Assembly: GCA_030704615.1 (NCBI GenBank)
Contig: CM060733.1
Coordinates: 2,542,001-2,606,000, forward strand
DNA from: Takakia lepidozioides
Lineage: Eukaryota > Streptophyta > Takakiopsida > Takakiales > Takakiaceae
Direction of reading: 5' to 3'
DNA: 64,000 bases
Positions within the stretch are counted from its first letter, which is position 1. Each line of letters begins with the position of its first letter. Below the pieces are notes generated by a model that was not told the origin of the DNA, searched no databases, and was given only the letters and a program-made list of their open reading frames with translations. This document shows, in pieces, positions 58,445-64,000 of this stretch. Both the position numbers and the translations under genes were made by a program.

Positions 58445-59128
58445 ACATAAAATTATATCTCCTTTGGCTTTATTATTTTTCTTATCCCAAGCTCCTTGAT
58501 TGGTTGGTGTGCCTCAGAACCATCTACTACGTGCCATACATCTTCTCTTAATAATACATTTCCATTCGTGTTTTCCATATGCTATAGTTAGTGCCGTCAA
58601 GACGGTCAACTAAATTATTAGATGGACTCATGATGGACATGATTTCAAAAGTGTTAGAATTCTCTATTGACTCTAAATTCTAGTTTGCAAAGTATTTCAT
58701 TTCTCATTATTAACTCAAGCTCTGATACCGACAAGAAAACTTAAAAGAATTCATAATAAGCTTGTTTTATAATAAGAAACATGTCTCTATTTATACATAA
58801 AGTCAACAACTATAATTATCTGGGTATGAATAATCACACCTTTTATAATCTAGCTAATATCGGTTTCGTGTTCAATTCTCAACAGGTTGACGGACTGAAG
58901 CTGGGCTACTATGATACAACGAGCTGTCTAATGTCGAGTCCGCGGTAGAAGCCAATAAATTGGCACAGCCTTGTTGAATCCCAGTTTGACCAATGCTTGT
59001 CTTTCACGATTATTATCATGTCCACGTAGCCTAGGGATATACATTCACTTTGAGTTTATTGTCCAGAAACGTCCGTTTGTAAGGAATTGCAAGCATGGTA
59101 TGTATAGTGACGTAAAATGTTAACTCAG

Positions 59129-59564
59129 ATCGATATATTCCTGAGCGTGCTCTCACGCTACCTGAATGGGAGTCCTTTGCCTGAGGCTGATGACCAGGAG
59201 GTGAATTGGCCATTTTGTCGGTTTCCCACGAGCCAGAGCTCGACGTCTGGTGCTTTCAACTTGGATCAAAGGTTGGGACTGGATTCTTCAGAGGTACACT
59301 GTCCAGAGGACTCATTGCCACTAAAATCTGTGTTGTTAAATGTGTTATACTGAAATTCAGTTATAGAAGTGTGCCCTCTCATCCAGTAATTGGTCAGAGC
59401 ATTACCCTCTGGCAGATCCTATTGAACAGACATTGCGGATCATAAATAGTCTCCCGTGCCCAGCATTTTACCGGTCGATTCTGGACAACGGAAGTGATCC
59501 CACTCTCCGCCTGAACAAGAGAGATTTTGCTTGCTGGATGCCATCGGTCTGTCTTCCATGTTAG
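59129..59564 (+). CDS. Two coding-like exons of an unidentified gene
   Basis: Exons 59129-59293 (acceptor CTCAG/ATC, donor GAG/GTACAC) and about 59400-59564 (acceptor CAGAG/CAT, stop TAG) join in phase 0 into 109 residues. Distinct segments: S-P-L-P-E-A-D-D-Q-E-V-N-W-P-F, then H-Y-P-L-A-D-P-I-E-Q-T-L-R-I-I-N-S-L. Composition is protein-like and not TE-like, but I do not recognise it. The upstream part would have to lie near or beyond the copia element. Confidence 0.4.
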
Positions 59565-60448
59565 GGATCGTGCAAATTGTGCATGTGCAGGATGGGAGGG
59601 CCTTTTTAATGTGGATGCAGAACTGGCAATCGATTCCCGGGTTTGCAAATCTGAGGCAGGATTCTTTTTTTTGTATCCAGCAGAGCCGTTATAAAATTAA
59701 GTGAACCAATGTGCTGACAGGCAGGAACGGAGAGGTTCGATCCAAGTGCCGCGATGTCAACAAAAACTCCATGACGCTTACATCTCTTCAGGCCACTGGA
59801 GAGAAATCGAACTATGATATTCTTGCTGGGCCGAATTGCTACCTCTGGCATTCTGATTGGGTTGTTCTCTGCCACGAAATTCGAACAGGATCTTCAATCG
59901 AGGGATCGAGAACAAAGAAACCCACAAAAGAGCGAAGTGTCTTCCTAATTTTTCTGTGTGAGATGGCAGGGTCTCTCAAACTATGGGCCCTCCAAAACCT
60001 AGATCGGAGCATCTCCCTTCTCTTCTTGTTACATGTCTTCTTCACATCTTTGAAGTCGGCAGGTTGAGAGAGACGATTTCAAGGTTTGCAAGATTGCATG
60101 ACATTGGTAGGCAGAAGTAGTTGCCTGTTGTCTATTTGCCTTGTAAAACCTGTCAAAGTTTTGGATTGTGCCTTACATAGACTAGAACTACACTGCCATG
60201 GGAGACCATATGAGTGTAGCTGCAGGGCATCAGAAGACTCCACAGAAGTCCCGAGCTGCTGCGGGACCAGTTTTTCTATCAGCTACAGTGGCCCTGCCCG
60301 TAACTGTTGTGTCCTTTTGCAAGTTATGGAGTGCATGTTGTTGTTGCTTCCATTTTTAGGTACAGAATAATGCTCTAAAAAAGTGCCATGGACACAGATC
60401 ACATCTTCAAGGCTTGTAAACTTGATCTGAGCAGTGCCTTTCTCCAAA
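59565..60448. other. No supported gene
   Basis: Overlapping open frames on both strands (for example minus 59606-59875) lack matching splice signals or family motifs. I see nothing firm. Confidence 0.4.
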
Positions 60449-63400
60449 CTAGCCCTGGACAGTCGGCCATGCTGGAGAATAGAAGTCTTTGCGTTTCTCC
60501 TCTACAGATTCTTCTACATCATTAGAAGGGTAATCGTCGTTTCCTTGGAATTGCTTCGAATGACTGGTAAGCATGGTATGCACTCTCTGCACTAGCTGCA
60601 CACAGAACCCACCACAGATTACTGGTCAGCAGATCCCAAGACCCAAGGCAGTGAAGCCCAGAGGAGAGCACATTACACCATGATATATTCAGACTATCTG
60701 TGGGAAAATTTGAACAATGGGACTTTCAGAGATACACGTTACAGCCCAGATTCTCTGCCTCAACATGGCAGGGATAACAGTTGTACCTGCTCCACCCCAT
60801 GCTGCGTTTGCACTGAAACGCGAAGTGCCCCACCTGGGCCTAATGACTTATAAAGGATTGGCTCGTCGGTGGAAAGTTCTGAGGGAGCAGGAGGGGGTGG
60901 CAGGAGGTCTGATTTGGAGACCACATCCAGCCAAGGGCGATCCGCAAACCTTTGCTTTATTTCCTTGTAAATGAAGTACTGCAATTTACAGAAAAATGTG
61001 CCCATGAGGCAAACCCAAAGGGTTAGCATGATTAATCAAAGATTGACTTGACAAGTCCGACGAAATGGTCATTTGATTCACCACCCCCAAACGCATCCTC
61101 CTTACCATTCTATCTCTGGCATTCTAGTGGGCAGTCCCGGATCCAGCAAACCTCAGCAGTGCCAAAGAAGTGAAAAGAAGAATTCACTGATCTCAGGCAT
61201 GTATGCACCTGGTCAAGAAGTGAGGTCCCACAATCACCAGTCAAGTCGTGCACGTATAGAACAGCTGTAGGCAGATGAGAGAGAGCTGCAAGAGTCAATT
61301 TCTCCATGCTATTTCTCTCCTCTGCACAGGTCAAAAAACTGTGTGAAACCTAGCAAATGTCGCAGTTTATGCATCTAAAGCATCTAAATAGGGGTCAGTG
61401 GTCTCACACATTTGTATCAACATTTAAACTTTGTCAGTACAAAAGGGATTTTTGGGATTACATTTACCCTAACCAAGATTAAGTGTCAACATGAAACCTT
61501 CAAGATGGCTAGTGGGTACAAAAGAAAAAACAATTACCATCTGGACGTTTCAGTAGACCAGGAGTGTCAGTCACCTGCAACTCGACCCCAAACCAAAATA
61601 AATTAGGCACATCCAGGAACAACACTTGATACCCAAACAACTGTCCCAAGGTCAAAGGAAAAAAAAGTTAGAGAAACCAAACAAGACCTTTGACATCCAC
61701 ATTCTCTTTTACTTCCCTTCAGAAGTCCGATTACAAAGTTTATATATACACAAAAATCTTAGTAAGCTTTCACTGAAGAAACATAACCCACTGCCCTCGG
61801 TAACAGATTCACGCACCTGAAATCGCTGAGTATCCACGAAGAAATGGCCCATCGAGATGCCCCTAGTTGTGAATGGATAATTACACACCTGCAATAGGAT
61901 GTGATTAGGTACTGCCTTGTTTATTACTGCTCTCCCATTCAGTGGAGATATATCAAAACTGTCTCCATGTCTAAGATGCAAGACATGTGTTGTATGTCCT
62001 TGTAGTATAAGGGAACCACTTGCGAGTGTGTGAGGGTGGGCGTCTATTGTTGAGCTCTTGAGCTTCCTGTGGACATGATAGAGTTCCTCATTTTTCCTTT
62101 TTCTACTATCACATCTGTCAGGCCAGCCCAAAGCTAGGCTAAAAGAGGAGCTGTGAGATTGCGCTACACAAAGCATGGTCCAAAGAGTAAGAGAAGGATG
62201 TGTTTCTTCCAGAACCTACCTCTGGTTTACCTGAAGACAGAATGCGCACTAGCGATGACTTGCCCACATTGGGGGCACCCACAAGGCAAAGGGTCGGTGT
62301 CCGAGGATGCACCACCGGCATTGCTCTCAATATCTGAAACAAAAATTGCTGATGCATTAGACAAAGCTTGAGAGGGGAGGAAGAAATGAAATAAAATAAA
62401 ATGATACTGACAAGAGGGAACAGATGGAACTCACTCCAGTAGTGGGACTTGCCTTGGTATAAATAATCGATACAGGCTTTCCACATTTCATTTAGAACGC
62501 CCTTCACACAAGCATCAATATGCTGTGTGTGAGCTGTCCAGCAATTAGACCCTGGGCTGTAGGCTCAGCCTCGAGATTTTGGAAGGTAGTGGACAGAGGT
62601 GCAGGGACTATGTTCTGGATGGTCCTGAAGAGGGTCACTCTCTGATGAGAATACCCCAGACATTGTATAAGAAAATGGATATTGTCTTCAGGCCGCCCGT
62701 ACATCATGCATTGACAATCTCCCTTCATTTATTATTCAAAGATGTCCCCCGAGTTTAAATTTCAGTTCAGGGACAAGGGTATGTTCCAGACAGAGACAGA
62801 CAGACAGAAAGAAAGACATCTGGAGGATGCCAAGAGACAGAAGTAGAACAATACCATTGAAACACAAAGAAGAGAGAGACTGAAAAATAAACAAAGAAAG
62901 ACGCTTTGCAAAAATCCACGGGGGGCCCAAGAAAGGAAAAAAAAATTCTGAGTCCAGAAGGCAGTGGGAGGGAGAGGCAGACATGACATGAGTCTATCCA
63001 GTGCATGGTCATCGATAAAAGGCAGACAAACTTCTGACCCTTCTACCACTAATTACCAGATAGAGCTTTTTGAATATGACGTTTAGGTAAGAAACCATCT
63101 CAAGACCGACCTTTGCAATCTCTTTCAAGTCATCAACAGCTTTGCCGTGTCGCTTGAACAGCTCCTCCAGCCTAGCAAACCCCTGCAATACAGATTCATT
63201 GTTGAAGATAAGGAAATGAATCCTTTGGGATTCCCTTCATGGTCCAGGCCAATAATGAAATGTAGAGAAACACACCAATGCAGAGGTGTGTACCTCATCC
63301 AGGCGCTCCCCAGCCTCACGCTTGGTGGTTGACTGTATCATCCAACTCCAGAGCTTAAGTCACTGACCACATTCCTACTTGTAACTGTAAGAAACTCCAA

Positions 63401-63884
63401 ACAAATCCAATGCCTGGACTTGCCTTGATCCACATAGCAGAAACAGAAAAGGAGAAGAGAGGACAAAACCACAGAATGTGAGATGCTTGGGAGGACATAA
63501 GAGGACCCCAACCTTGGCACACAGAGATGCACAGTTCTTCCCAAAATCCAATATCTTCTTGCGGAGCAGATCAACCCTTTCCAAAGTCTGCACAAAGCCA
63601 TTAAGAATCCAAAGTGGGTAGTTGGAATGGTGATTGTGAAATTATTGCCTTAATAGTTTCAATGTATATACCCACAAGAGTAGAAAATATCAAAAACGAT
63701 AGCGTTGACTCGACAGTTTGAGATTATGGACGATCAGAGGCTTATGGCCAATGGACAGCTGCAAATGTACCTCTTCATACTTGCCTGGCCCAAGAGTAAG
63801 CTCAAGGAGAGAGTGCTCATAAGGATGCAGCTGAAACCTCTGTGGAAATTTCTGGATGTATGTTCTTAGTGGCATTGACAACTC
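60449..63884 (-). CDS. PDE318: PDE318-like organellar NOG1-type GTPase, last ten exons (5' end outside window)
   Basis: Exons on the minus strand: 63771-63884, 63513-63587, 63294-63332, 63111-63182, 62220-62333, 61817-61888, 61538-61574, 61209-61321, 60787-60978 and 60449-60595, in frame for 324 residues plus TAG. The N-terminal helical part (K-F-P-Q-R-F-Q-L-H-P-Y-E) is of NOG1 type. The G domain has G1 G-A-P-N-V-G-K-S-S, G3 D-T-P-G-L-L and G4 S-K-S-D, and A-V-L-Y-V-H-D-L-T-G. It matches what I recall of Arabidopsis PDE318 (pigment defective), a GTPase thought to act in chloroplast ribosome assembly. The C-terminus is acidic. The first exons lie beyond 64 kb. Confidence 0.9.
62430..62760 (-). 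mobile_element. LINE 3' fragment in a PDE318-like intron
   Basis: Minus-strand match to the common LINE: C-M-M-Y-G-R-P-E-D-N-I-H-F-L-I near 62690, I-V-P-A-P-L and Y-Q-G-K-S-H-Y at about 62440. It lies between the exon ending at 63111 and the exon starting at 62333, same strand as the gene. Confidence 0.75.
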
Positions 63885-64000
63885 CTGCATATTTCACATA
63901 CAACTATTACTTTGCATGCATGGCATAAGACTTCTGACCCACAGTGCCAGGCCCTCGCTTCAACACTTACACTCAAGAGTTCCAAGGGTTCCACACCCAG

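Larger units (their letters stand above)
54808..58884 (-). mobile_element. Ty1/copia element, RT deleted, with nested MITE
   Basis: 4077 bp on the minus strand between TGTGAAG... and ...CTCAACA (plus-strand view), flanked by GGTTG on both sides (54803-54807, 58885-58889). LTRs are about 54808-54989 and 58731-58884. The primer site lies at 58719-58729 (GGTATCAGAGC on the minus strand) and the purine tract (TTCAGGGGGAG, minus) next to the left LTR. Gene order gag-PR-IN-RNase H, the copia order. The right LTR lacks about 28 bp present at the outer end of the left one. Confidence 0.9.

Noticed and set aside
59606-60045. Minus-strand gene starting M-A-E-N-N-P-I-R
   Set aside because: No matching donor and acceptor pair; downstream frames are antisense to the better plus-strand exons at 59129-59564.
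63420-63480. Another LINE fragment (D-Q-G-K-S-R-H reading near 63430)
   Set aside because: The similarity to the LINE Y-Q-G-K-S-Y-Y segment is only a few residues and cannot be told from chance.

Overview
The window looks like nuclear DNA of a land plant with a large, transposon-rich genome. Evidence for this: plant-type multi-exon genes (chloroplast-targeted AP endonuclease ARP, a PDE318-like organellar GTPase, an SRA-domain SUVH relative, SIP aquaporin and PPR remnants), GT-AG introns loaded with LINE debris, and Ty1/copia, Ty3/gypsy and hAT elements with initiator-Met-tRNA primer sites. A retroelement carrying a cytosine methyltransferase, a combination I know only from charophyte algae and dinoflagellates, makes a non-seed plant such as a fern my best guess. 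That is an inference; nothing in the window names the species.

Layout. 0-6 kb: 3' exons of a TFIIS-type zinc-ribbon gene (+), a degenerate LINE (-), and the last exons of a small coiled-coil gene (+). 6-12.7 kb: a complete 11-exon ARP gene (-), which I could splice in frame from transit peptide to stop codon. 12.7-18.9 kb: mostly non-coding, with a near-identical 0.9-kb tandem duplication and two minisatellites. 18.9-22.3 kb: a SUVH-like gene (-) with an SRA domain and no SET domain. 25-37.9 kb: a nest of four insertions (LTR family A, then LTR family A, then a Ty3/gypsy chromovirus, then hAT); a target-site duplication can be read at each of the three inner levels. 38-44 kb: copia, LINE, SIP, OSB-like and PPR fragments.

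44.04-51.29 kb is the most striking part: a retroelement inserted into a PPR sequence, flanked by the 4-bp duplication ACCT. It encodes an aspartic protease, a complete set of C5-cytosine methyltransferase motifs, a DDE integrase and a C-terminal PHD finger. Its ends are arranged A1-internal-B1-A2-B2, a split direct repeat like that of Ngaro/PAT elements, although it has a DDE integrase and a target-site duplication. The inner B1/A2 junction is a perfect palindrome whose halves match the two outer ends. RT and the RNase H core are deleted, and the frame carries eight in-frame stop codons.

52-64 kb: degenerate repeats, an inverted-repeat element interrupted by a solo LTR (duplication TATAC), an RT-deleted copia element (duplication GGTTG) holding a GC-ended hAT-type MITE (duplication GTTATCTC), two coding-like exons on the plus strand, and ten exons of a PDE318-like GTPase (-) that runs off the right edge.

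The host genes do not form a functional unit. ARP, the SRA protein and the methyltransferase element all touch cytosine methylation biology, but their proximity is probably chance.
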